The notes below the pieces were generated by a model that saw nothing but the letters and a program-made list of their open reading frames with translations, had not been told where the DNA came from and did no database searches. This document shows positions 1 to 5,480 of a DNA stretch of 11,230 nucleotides, one piece after another. This stretch comes from JAYQPD01 sp046050105 (lineage in GTDB: Bacteria > Patescibacteriota > Minisyncoccia > Phycocordibacterales > UBA918), in the NCBI GenBank assembly GCA_046050105.1, contig JBJOQE010000062.1:1-11230 (forward strand), given 5' to 3'. The position numbers and the translations under genes were made by a program. Each line of letters begins with the position of its first letter. Within the stretch, counting starts at the first letter, position 1.

Positions 1-426
1 CACAAGGCTGTACCCTGCATCGAAGACGTTATTGTGCCTCTTGATGTACTCGGTATCTTTATCCACGAGCTCACCGTCATTCTCGAACGCCGCAAACTTT
101 TCTTCGGCTTCCATGGGCACATCGGTGATGGCTCGCTCCGCGTAATTCCTGTCTTTGATATGAAGTCTCCGCATGCGGTGGCAGACATCATTGCACTTAT
201 GGAAGAGGTGTTCGCGCTCGTGAAGCGGCTTCGCGGCAACATTAGCGCTGACCACAGTGATGGTATTATTCGCTCGCCTTTTTTGAAAGAGTTTTATGGC
301 GAGGAACTCTACGCGGTGCTGGTAGCACTAAAAAACGAATTTGACCCGCACGAGATACTGAATCCAACGAAAAAGATTGTGGCGAACACCGACCACATCG
401 GTGCGTCTATCGAGCATAGCGTGTAA
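1..426 (+). CDS. FAD-linked oxidase, C-terminal part (5' truncated by window)
   Basis: The reading frame is open from base 1 and ends at TAA 424-426, giving the last 141 residues. It matches the C-terminal domain of VAO-type flavin dehydrogenases (GlcD, D-lactate and D-2-hydroxyglutarate dehydrogenase relatives), which oxidise 2-hydroxyacids with FAD. Visible landmarks are GHIGDGSLR (residues 39-47 of the fragment), SADHSDGIIRSPFL (82-95) and FDPHEILNP (114-122), the classic end of the family. The FAD-binding N-terminal domain lies upstream of the window, and the GTG at 34 is internal. Two normally conserved positions differ: the second His of GHxGDGNxH is Arg47, and the Glu of the usual (S/A)-x-E-H motif is Asp84. 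In D-2-hydroxyglutarate dehydrogenase the equivalent residues are metal ligands, so the substrate or metal use may differ. The family is confident, the substrate unknown. Confidence 0.88.
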   Translation, partial: HKAVPCIEDVIVPLDVLGIFIHELTVILERRKLFFGFHGHIGDGSLRVIPVFDMKSPHAVADIIALMEEVFALVKRLRGNISADHSDGIIRSPFLKEFYGEELYAVLVALKNEFDPHEILNPTKKIVANTDHIGASIEHSV

Positions 427-440
427 TTGATAGAGAAAAA

Positions 441-468
441 GCTCAAAGTGATAGATATCACTTTGAGC
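441..468 (-). terminator. Rho-independent terminator of the small gene at 475-825
   Basis: A perfect 12-bp inverted repeat (gctcaaagtgat, loop agat, atcactttgagc) lies 6 bases beyond the stop of the minus-strand gene. Read on the minus strand it is followed by TTTTTCTCT, a good U-tract. On the plus strand no T-run follows, so it would stop transcription of the convergent oxidase gene less well. Confidence 0.85.
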
Positions 469-474
469 TCGTGG

Positions 475-825
475 TCATGCCGCCTTGTTGAGTGGCTGTT
501 CGCCTGCGGGCTTTAGCACTTCCTCATTCACTATGGGTGTGTTTTCCGTAGCCTTCTCCTGCACTTCGGGTGCAGGCTGGGCTGCGCCCACAGGTTCGAC
601 GGGTACTCCGCGCGGGCCGTGTTTCCCGCGGCCCTTACCGTAGAGGAAGTGGTTGATAGCCTGCTTGCCTGCCTCAGCGCCTGCTGCAAGCACCACACCA
701 GTCTGGAAGGCTGCCATCTTGGCACCCTTTTCAATTTTAACGCTGGTGCCAAATGAAGCAAGTGCTGCATATGCAGGCGCATCAAGAACTACCCCGTAAG
801 AGGTATTTCGTGCAGAAACTATCAC
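475..825 (-). CDS. Unrecognised 116-residue protein
   Basis: I do not recognise this protein. It starts at GTG 825-823 and ends at TGA. An in-frame TAA lies just upstream, so the start cannot be much earlier; the next in-frame Met is residue 37. Residues 11-52 are Ala/Gly-rich and mildly hydrophobic, 60-72 are a basic, glycine-rich patch (FLYGKGRGKHGPR), and 74-116 form a Pro/Ala/Glu-rich, probably disordered tail. Support for a real gene comes from context: its own terminator directly downstream, the previous gene's hairpin upstream, and a TGTAAT hexamer 5 bases before the GTG, fitting a leaderless transcript. A competing 84-codon frame at 531-785 looks like an out-of-frame shadow. Function is unknown. 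Confidence 0.6.
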   Translation of the reverse strand: MIVSARNTSYGVVLDAPAYAALASFGTSVKIEKGAKMAAFQTGVVLAAGAEAGKQAINHFLYGKGRGKHGPRGVPVEPVGAAQPAPEVQEKATENTPIVNEEVLKPAGEQPLNKAA

Positions 826-830
826 TGCAC

Positions 831-836
831 ATTACA
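831..836 (-). promoter_or_regulatory. Candidate -10 box (leaderless) for the gene at 475-825
   Basis: The minus strand reads TGTAAT (5 of 6 to TATAAT), then 5 bases, then GTG. Transcription would begin at or next to the start codon. There is no SD sequence and no clear -35 box. Confidence 0.4.
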
Positions 837-853
837 GCGTCCACAACTAACAC

Positions 854-879
854 AAACCCGCACTTCCACGTGCGGGTTT
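854..879 (-). terminator. Terminator hairpin after the VOC gene
   Basis: A 10-bp perfect stem, aaacccgcac (854-863) with gtgcgggttt (870-879) and a 6-base loop, begins 2 bases past the stop of the minus-strand VOC gene. The minus strand continues TTTGTGTTAG, a modest U-tract. The plus strand has five Ts (877-881), so the hairpin could also work in that direction, although no plus-strand gene needs it. Confidence 0.75.
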
Positions 880-881
880 TT

Positions 882-1361
882 CTATGCCGCGAGTGAAAGG
901 AGTGCGTCGAGGTCGAGAGGTTGGGTAAACATTTCGAGTGAACCATCGGCATGTTTCGGCCAAGTGTCGCGTGGTCTGTCGACATAGAGTTCGATGCCGT
1001 TTTGGTCTGGGTCGCGAAGATACACTGCTTCTGAAACCCCGTGGTCGGCAGCGCCGTCAATTGGATAGTTTGCATCCACCAATTTCTTTACTGCTTTTGC
1101 AAGCTCTAGTCTACTTGGGTAGAGAATTGCGGCGTGGTAGAGACCAGTATGGCCAGCTGGTGCTGCGCTCGCACCCTTCCCTGCCCAGGTATTAAGCGCA
1201 ATGTGATGGTGGTATCCTCCTGCTGAAAGGAATACAGCACTCCTGCCATACCACGTTGTTATTTCAAATCCCAAGATATCACGATAGAAACGTAGCGAGG
1301 TTTCAATGTCGCTCACCGTAAGGTGTACGTGTCCAATACGTACTTCAGGATGAATACTCAT
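882..1361 (-). CDS. VOC (glyoxalase/extradiol-dioxygenase fold) protein
   Basis: This 159-residue protein belongs to the vicinal oxygen chelate superfamily, in the branch often annotated as glyoxalase or CatE-like catechol-2,3-dioxygenase. Family landmarks are IGHVHLTVSDIETSLRFYRD (residues 9-28), FLSAGGYHHHIALNTW (44-59), GLYHAAILYP (73-82), DHGVSEAVYLRDPDQNGIEL (106-125) and a closing PLDLDALL. Likely metal ligands are His11 (or His13), His76 and Glu124, all present, so a metal enzyme is plausible. VOC members range from glyoxalase I to ring-cleaving dioxygenases and resistance proteins, so the reaction cannot be read from sequence. No aromatic-degradation genes lie nearby. ATG 1361-1359 has no SD; a TATACT box sits 6 bases upstream. 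It is divergent from the gene at 1397. Confidence 0.9.
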   Translation of the reverse strand: MSIHPEVRIGHVHLTVSDIETSLRFYRDILGFEITTWYGRSAVFLSAGGYHHHIALNTWAGKGASAAPAGHTGLYHAAILYPSRLELAKAVKKLVDANYPIDGAADHGVSEAVYLRDPDQNGIELYVDRPRDTWPKHADGSLEMFTQPLDLDALLSLAA

Positions 1362-1367
1362 AGGAAG

Positions 1368-1373
1368 AGTATA
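1368..1373 (-). promoter_or_regulatory. -10 box TATACT of the VOC gene, leaderless geometry
   Basis: On the minus strand TATACT is followed by six bases and then the ATG. This places the expected transcription start at the start codon. No SD and no recognisable -35 are visible. It faces the equivalent box of the divergent gene. Confidence 0.6.
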
Positions 1374-1381
1374 CCGGAGAT

Positions 1382-1390
1382 TGCTATACT
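1382..1390 (+). promoter_or_regulatory. Extended -10 promoter TGCTATACT, leaderless geometry
   Basis: The plus strand shows TGC TATACT (TGN-extended -10), six bases, then ATG at 1397. An extended -10 can work without a -35, and none is evident. The spacing predicts transcription starting on the A of the ATG. Confidence 0.65.
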
Positions 1391-1396
1391 AGCGCT

Positions 1397-2029
1397 ATGA
1401 AATCGGAAAGTTTTTCGGTACTTACTACGAGCGAGCGCACACTCTTTAAAAAGCTCTCGACGCCACACAAAATACAAGATTTTTTAGACGCTCTTCCTAT
1501 CAACTTTGAAAAGAATGGTGATACGCACTATTCTCCACGTGAAGTGCTGAAGCGAAATACTGCTCACTGCATAGAGGGCGCGCTCTTGGCTGCCGCAGCT
1601 CTGTGGTATCACGGCGAGAAGCCGTTTCTTATGGATATGCGTACTAAAGAGCGTGATGCAGAGCACGTGATTGCACTCTATAGGAAAAATGGATACTGGG
1701 GCGCACTATCGAAGACTAACCATGCAGTGCTTCGCTACCGCGACCCAATATACAAAACCGTGCGTGAACTGGCACTTTCATATTTCCACGAGTACTTCCG
1801 TGACCACGATGGATTAAAAACACTTGTTTCGTATTCACGTCCGGTGAATCTTTCGTCACTTGGTACTTCATGGATAACCGATACCGAACACCTCTGGCAT
1901 ATAGACGATATCTTAAACAACGCTCGACATTTTCCGCTCGTACCTAAGGGGCATGCGAGGTTGGTGCGGAATGCCACCCCCTTCGAACGACAGGTACTCA
2001 ACCACACTGAATGGCACGAGAAGCACTAG
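1397..2029 (+). CDS. Transglutaminase-like cysteine protein of unknown role
   Basis: This 210-residue soluble protein has no signal peptide. The core resembles the transglutaminase-like (papain-fold) superfamily: NTAHCIEGALLAAAAL (residues 54-69) with Cys58 at the start of a helix, then DAEHVIALY (87-95) with His90 on the next strand, then GYWGALSKTNHAVLRYRD (99-116), where Asn108 or Asp116 could be the third catalytic residue. This Cys-His-Asp/Asn order is characteristic of the superfamily, whose bacterial members are mostly proteases, amidases or inactive scaffolds. The substrate is not deducible. ATG 1397 lies six bases after an extended -10 box and has no SD, so translation is probably leaderless. 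The gene ends tail-to-tail with the trmB-like gene, the two stops sharing CTAG at 2026-2029, and no terminator lies between them. Confidence 0.75.
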   Translation: MKSESFSVLTTSERTLFKKLSTPHKIQDFLDALPINFEKNGDTHYSPREVLKRNTAHCIEGALLAAAALWYHGEKPFLMDMRTKERDAEHVIALYRKNGYWGALSKTNHAVLRYRDPIYKTVRELALSYFHEYFRDHDGLKTLVSYSRPVNLSSLGTSWITDTEHLWHIDDILNNARHFPLVPKGHARLVRNATPFERQVLNHTEWHEKH

Positions 2030-2754
2030 AAGCGTTCAAGTTTTGTGTAGAGAGCTTTGAAGCGCGCGCGCTCAAATGATGCGATGCGTTCATTTTCTAG
2101 TCGAGTCACTTCCTTTCGTGTGAGGTCAATATAGGTCACAAACGATCCGTAGATGAGCATAATCACATCATGTGTAAATGGGGTACCTTCGGTATCAAGG
2201 TAGCGAATAAAGCGCTCGAGCCGGCTTTTCTTCTTACTTCCCGAAATGCGGTTACTGATGACGAGACGCTCGAGTCGCTTCGCGTCTCGCGCTTTTCGAT
2301 AGGTGGGTGAAAGCAGTGCGTTGACTGCGTCAAGGTTTTTTTCTGAGGTAATGCGGTAGAAGGTGTCGCCACGCTTGAGTGTGGTGGTTACGTGGTCGAA
2401 TGCTTCTGTAATTGCAGCATTTCCTTTCGCAATGACTACATTTCCAGGTTGCGTCGCTTTTTGCACGACATCTTTCACCTTGAGGTGAGTAGTGTCCACG
2501 GTGCGCCACAAAGCCACCACCTGTGCCCGGGATACCGTACGATACACGATGCGGGCGCCACGCATCTCCTTTTCTATGAGCTTAAGTATCTCCAAAGACC
2601 TAAGTGCGCGATATATCGTTGGGCGGTGATAGCCGCTTACCTTCGCTATGTCTACAACGCTTAGTGAGCCCTTACCCTCCAAGGCACACCACACAAGAGC
2701 TTCAATAGCGGTTGCACCGAGTCGCTTCAAGAGTGTTTGTGTGTCGAGAGTCAT
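2026..2754 (-). CDS. TrmB-type winged-helix transcriptional regulator
   Basis: The 242-residue protein begins with a TrmB-like winged helix (about residues 8-75). The helix-turn-helix is SVVDIAKVSGYHRPTIYRAL (32-51), followed by EILKLIEKEMRGARIVYRTV (wing). Residues 104-235 form a ligand or dimerisation region of the kind seen after TrmB domains in many Patescibacteria proteins, including VVIAKGNAAITEAFDHV (106-122), YRITSEKN (133-140), ERLVISNR (162-169) and a C-terminal IASFERARFKALYTKLE. TrmB proteins usually bind palindromes and respond to small molecules, often sugars; the ligand here is unknown. ATG 2754-2752 overlaps a 24-bp perfect palindrome placed just after a consensus TATAAT, strongly suggesting autoregulation. 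The divergent prs operon starts 97 bases away and could also be a target. There is no SD. Confidence 0.85.
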   Translation of the reverse strand: MTLDTQTLLKRLGATAIEALVWCALEGKGSLSVVDIAKVSGYHRPTIYRALRSLEILKLIEKEMRGARIVYRTVSRAQVVALWRTVDTTHLKVKDVVQKATQPGNVVIAKGNAAITEAFDHVTTTLKRGDTFYRITSEKNLDAVNALLSPTYRKARDAKRLERLVISNRISGSKKKSRLERFIRYLDTEGTPFTHDVIMLIYGSFVTYIDLTRKEVTRLENERIASFERARFKALYTKLERF

Positions 2755-2776
2755 GTGTACTATATATAGTACACAT
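2753..2776. promoter_or_regulatory. 24-bp perfect palindrome, probable operator of the TrmB-like regulator
   Basis: The half-site atgtgtactata is followed by its exact reverse complement. The element starts inside the regulator's start codon, covers its predicted transcription start and abuts or overlaps the TATAAT box. A protein bound here would block that promoter. The core tatatata is AT-only, with GTGTAC/GTACAC arms. I noticed no second full copy in the window. Confidence 0.75.
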
Positions 2777-2780
2777 TATA
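2775..2780 (-). promoter_or_regulatory. -10 box TATAAT of the TrmB-like gene
   Basis: The minus strand has a perfect TATAAT 20 bases upstream of the ATG. This predicts a leader of about 13-14 bases with no SD. The best -35 at 17-base spacing is TTTTTG (2798-2803), a poor match. Confidence 0.6.
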
Positions 2781-2851
2781 CAGAATGAAGACAAGCTCAA
2801 AAACATATGGTACGGTAATGCCGGACTTAGGACTTTGACAGGAGAATAGTC

Positions 2852-3832
2852 ATGACAAATTCACCATTCGTATTGGTGTCTTCCCCAGGTATGCACGATA
2901 TGGCTGCGTCAGTTGCAGCCATCATCAAGCAAACACATGGAATCACACTCCCCCACCAAAAGTTGGAGACCAAGGTGTTTTCAAATGGCGAGCATTGGGC
3001 ACGTCTCACTGAAACCATCCGTCGCCAGCACGTATTCTTTTTTCACGGAATGCAGTTTGGGACTCCGAATGAGGCATTGATGGATATGCTTATTGCAGCG
3101 AACGCAATGAAATATGCGTCAGTTGCGAGCATTACCCTTGTCGTTCCCTATATGTCGTATTTGCGACAAGACCGGAAAGACAAGCCACGCGTCCCTATTA
3201 CTGCGCGACTTGTTGCCGACCTCATTGAGGTCAACAGAAAGATTGAGCATGTCATTACGATGGATATGCACGCGGAGCAAGCTCAGGGTTTCTTCTCGAT
3301 TCCTGTGGACAATATGTCATCTGAACGTATTTTCATTGAATATATTCAGAATGAGTTCATGGGTCGTTTGGCAGAGATTGTGGTCGTTGCGCCAGATTTT
3401 GGGAGTGCAAAGCGTGCCCGCAAGTTTGCTGAAAAACTTGGCATAAAGGGCCAGGTCGCCATCATTGAGAAGAACCGCCCCGAAGCAAACATGGCTGAAG
3501 TATTGTCTCTCATCGGTGCTTCGGTGCGTGGAAAAATAGCTCTCATGTATGACGACATGATTGATACGGGCGGCACTATTGCAGGTGGAACCAAGGAACT
3601 TCTAAGTGAGCAACATGGAGCCAAGCAAGTGCTCGTAATGGCCACACACGGTATTCTGAGCTCAGAAGCCGGAATAGCTAAACTTGTGGATTCAGGCGGT
3701 ACCATTGCGGTCACCAATTCAATACCGCGCGAGTTACCGGCAGCATTCACTATGGTGCCAATCGACGCACATCTTGCTAAGGTCATCTACGAGAATACTC
3801 TCGTCGGTGGCAGTGTGAGTCGACATTCCTAA
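2852..3832 (+). CDS. prs: Ribose-phosphate pyrophosphokinase (PRPP synthetase)
   Basis: Prs transfers pyrophosphate from ATP to ribose-5-phosphate, making PRPP for nucleotide, NAD, His and Trp synthesis and for base salvage. At 326 residues it is the normal length. Visible motifs are FSNGE (43-47, usually FSDGE), PYMSYLRQDRKDKPRVPIT (99-117), the catalytic-loop EKNRPEAN (206-213) keeping Lys207 and Arg209, the metal-site region TMDMHAEQAQGFF (136-148) with His140, and the PRPP loop DDMIDTGGT (234-242). The C-terminal SVS is also typical. The end of the PRPP motif is intact, so activity is expected. ATG 2852 has a good SD, AGGAG at 2840-2844, seven bases upstream. It leads an operon with apt (23-base gap) and a Nudix gene. 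I found no convincing plus-strand promoter; TATGGT at 2806-2811 is the nearest candidate. Confidence 0.96.
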   Translation: MTNSPFVLVSSPGMHDMAASVAAIIKQTHGITLPHQKLETKVFSNGEHWARLTETIRRQHVFFFHGMQFGTPNEALMDMLIAANAMKYASVASITLVVPYMSYLRQDRKDKPRVPITARLVADLIEVNRKIEHVITMDMHAEQAQGFFSIPVDNMSSERIFIEYIQNEFMGRLAEIVVVAPDFGSAKRARKFAEKLGIKGQVAIIEKNRPEANMAEVLSLIGASVRGKIALMYDDMIDTGGTIAGGTKELLSEQHGAKQVLVMATHGILSSEAGIAKLVDSGGTIAVTNSIPRELPAAFTMVPIDAHLAKVIYENTLVGGSVSRHS

Positions 3833-3855
3833 GAACATCAACGAAAGGAACTACC

Positions 3856-4395
3856 ATGGATATGAAACCAATGTCACGAGCAGATGATCTTGTGAAGGTT
3901 AAGGGACTGATTCGTTCAGTTCCCTTCAAGGGCGTGAACTTCTGGGATATTGCTCCCCTCTTGCAGTCGTATGATGGGCTGGAAGCGGTAACCCATGCAA
4001 TCTCCGAGGAGTGGCGTGGGAAGATTGATGCCGTCGTTGCGCTCGATGCACGCGGCTTTATTTTTGGCCCGCTCATTGCGCACCGTCTCAAGCTTCCGTT
4101 TGTGATGGTGCGCAAGGAGGGCAAACTTCCTGGTGATGTGGTCTCGGTCACGTATGACCTTGAATACGGCACGGATACTATTGAGATGCAGCGTGACGCA
4201 TTGCCTAAGGGTACACGTGTACTGGTTGTCGATGACGTGTTGGCAACTGGCGGCACTGCTTGTGCGACACAAGAGTTGGTGTATAAGGTTGGCGCACATG
4301 TCGTCGGCTTTGCCTTTGTGATTGAGCTCCCCTTCCTTAAGGGACGTGCCAAGCTCGGTAACGTGCCAGTGACCTCGTTGGTGCAGTATGACTAA
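3856..4395 (+). CDS. apt: Adenine phosphoribosyltransferase
   Basis: Apt joins adenine to PRPP to give AMP and pyrophosphate in the cytosol, a purine-salvage step. The 179 residues match the usual length. Family landmarks are DIAPLL (31-36), DARGFIFGP (64-72), VRKEGKLPG (85-93), YDLEYGTDTIEMQRDAL (100-116) and the PRPP loop VVDDVLATGGT (124-134), all intact. ATG 3856 is preceded by AAGGA about six bases upstream; Met3 or Met6 are possible alternative starts. The gene follows prs by 23 bases, so the enzyme that makes PRPP is co-transcribed with one that consumes it. It overlaps the Nudix gene by 8 bases, pointing to coupled translation. The assignment is firm; guanine or hypoxanthine specificity is less likely because the EYGTDTIEMQ segment is typical of Apt. 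Confidence 0.96.
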   Translation: MDMKPMSRADDLVKVKGLIRSVPFKGVNFWDIAPLLQSYDGLEAVTHAISEEWRGKIDAVVALDARGFIFGPLIAHRLKLPFVMVRKEGKLPGDVVSVTYDLEYGTDTIEMQRDALPKGTRVLVVDDVLATGGTACATQELVYKVGAHVVGFAFVIELPFLKGRAKLGNVPVTSLVQYD

Positions 4396-4816
4396 GGTTG
4401 TCTACTGTGCTGATTGCATTGTCCGGTATAACGGCAAATATGTACTCATCGAACGCATTGAGGATGGGCGAACGCTCGCACTTCCTGGAGGAAAGCAAGA
4501 ACGTGATGGACGCGGCATTTTGGAGCCCCTCTCGGTGACTGCACTGCGCGAGCTCACGGAAGAGACTGGTCTCACCGGCACCATTATAGGCACCCTTGGT
4601 ACTTACGCCGATGATGGACGCGATCCCCGCGGTCAGTTCATTTCGACGGTGTTTGTGGTCGATGCGGTGGGTACCTTGCGAGAAGAAGTGGGTAAGACAA
4701 ACCCCATTGTCGCGAATAGATATGAAGTGAAGCTTTGCAAAGCAGACTTTGCTTTTGATCATGGCGACATCATGTTTGACTACTTTCGTCTTGAAAAAGA
4801 GTTCTTTCCACACTAA
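4388..4816 (+). CDS. Nudix hydrolase with an expanded Nudix-box loop
   Basis: Nudix proteins cleave nucleoside diphosphates linked to another group, for example damaged NTPs, NADH, ADP-ribose or nucleotide sugars. The 142-residue protein shows the box as LPGG (32-35) and E46-x7-R54-E55-L-x-E58-E59-x-G61-L, so the catalytic glutamates are present. Between Gly35 and Glu46 there are ten residues rather than the usual five, an insertion of about five (around RDGRG). Substrate is undetermined. ATG 4388 lies inside the last codons of apt (ATGACTAA), so translation is probably coupled; no SD is visible. Its place after prs and apt suggests a role in cleaning or recycling nucleotides. A strong terminator begins 4 bases after the stop. 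Confidence 0.88.
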   Translation: MTKVVYCADCIVRYNGKYVLIERIEDGRTLALPGGKQERDGRGILEPLSVTALRELTEETGLTGTIIGTLGTYADDGRDPRGQFISTVFVVDAVGTLREEVGKTNPIVANRYEVKLCKADFAFDHGDIMFDYFRLEKEFFPH

Positions 4817-4820
4817 AACA

Positions 4821-4854
4821 CCCCGAAGCATAATGCTTCGGGGTTTTCTTTTTT
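4821..4854 (+). terminator. Strong, probably bidirectional terminator
   Basis: A perfect 10-bp GC-rich stem (ccccgaagca / tgcttcgggg, 4821-4843) with loop taa is followed on the plus strand by TTTTCTTTTTT. It ends the prs-apt-Nudix operon. On the minus strand the hairpin lies just beyond the stop of the HD gene and is followed by TGTTTTAG, so it can serve both convergent units. Confidence 0.93.
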
Positions 4855-4855
4855 G

Positions 4856-5416
4856 TTATACCGAGGGGATGTACTGTTCGTACACACTCATTGCTTGCTC
4901 GAGACGCTCGCACGTGAGGGCCATACCAGCTTTCCTTGCGTGATACAAAATGACCGGAGCCTCTTTGTATACGTAGGTAATCAGCCGCGCACGATCCCAT
5001 GTTTCAGGGATGGTAACGATGGAGAGATTCTCCGTGCGGTCAGCGGCTTTGACACCGATAACCCATGGCCCCACCATCATTGCGCGGTTACAGCTGTCGA
5101 GAAGTTGGTCAAATTTGTCCACGATAGCTTTATTTTTTGAAAGTGCTAGCACTGCGTATGCCACCACTTCCCCAAAGAGCGTTCGAACTTCTTCAAACTT
5201 CGCTTTCGTGTCTTCGAGTGTGTCGTGGAGTGCAGCGATGCAGAGTGCATTCTCAAAATGAGGGCCGTAGTCTGCGGCGCAGCGGTTGACCATGCTGGTG
5301 ACCGCATAGGGATGCACCATGTATGGTAAGCCTGTGGAGCGCATTTGACCAACTTCAGCGTGTTTTTCGGATGCAAAAGCGAGTGCTTGTTGCACGCGGC
5401 GTGTGTTAATGAGCAT
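4856..5416 (-). CDS. Stand-alone HD-domain hydrolase, SpoT/MESH1-like
   Basis: The 186-residue protein is a single HD domain of the RelA/SpoT hydrolase type. Metal and catalytic residues typical of that group are present: R26 and PYMVHPYAV (31-39) with His35, ALHDTLEDT (62-70) with His64-Asp65 and Glu68-Asp69, FGEVVAYAVLALSK (81-94), and VKAADRTENL (122-131) with Asp126 and Asn130. In SpoT and MESH1 these residues bind Mn and remove the 3'-pyrophosphate of (p)ppGpp. There is no synthetase, TGS or ACT domain, so it would be a small alarmone hydrolase; a different phosphohydrolase substrate is the main alternative. ATG 5416 has an SD (AGGAG, 5423-5427, six bases upstream) and its own promoter. 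It lies downstream of the M23 gene with no visible terminator, so read-through is also possible. Confidence 0.85.
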   Translation of the reverse strand: MLINTRRVQQALAFASEKHAEVGQMRSTGLPYMVHPYAVTSMVNRCAADYGPHFENALCIAALHDTLEDTKAKFEEVRTLFGEVVAYAVLALSKNKAIVDKFDQLLDSCNRAMMVGPWVIGVKAADRTENLSIVTIPETWDRARLITYVYKEAPVILYHARKAGMALTCERLEQAMSVYEQYIPSV

Positions 5417-5439
5417 GAAGAGCTCCTTTCTCTGGATGC

Positions 5440-5467
5440 ACTATACCAATACTGGAAGGAGGTGCAA
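5440..5467 (-). promoter_or_regulatory. Sigma-70-like promoter of the HD hydrolase gene
   Basis: The minus strand reads TTGCAC (5462-5467), a 16-base spacer ending in TGG, then TATAGT (5440-5445), so it has both a -35 and an extended -10. The predicted start near 5433 leaves a leader of about 17 bases that contains the SD. It is the most complete promoter in the window. Confidence 0.7.
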
Positions 5468-5480
5468 CTTTGGAACACTT

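Noticed and set aside
531..785. Alternative minus-strand frame of 84 codons inside the small unknown gene
   Set aside because: It overlaps the 475-825 gene almost completely, has a His/Arg/Leu-rich shadow-like composition, and lacks the good placement relative to the flanking terminators.
4388..4395. Possible apt-Nudix fusion or frameshift
   Set aside because: Apt ends at its normal length and motif, and the Nudix protein has a complete N-terminus; the 8-base overlap is an ordinary coupled-gene arrangement.
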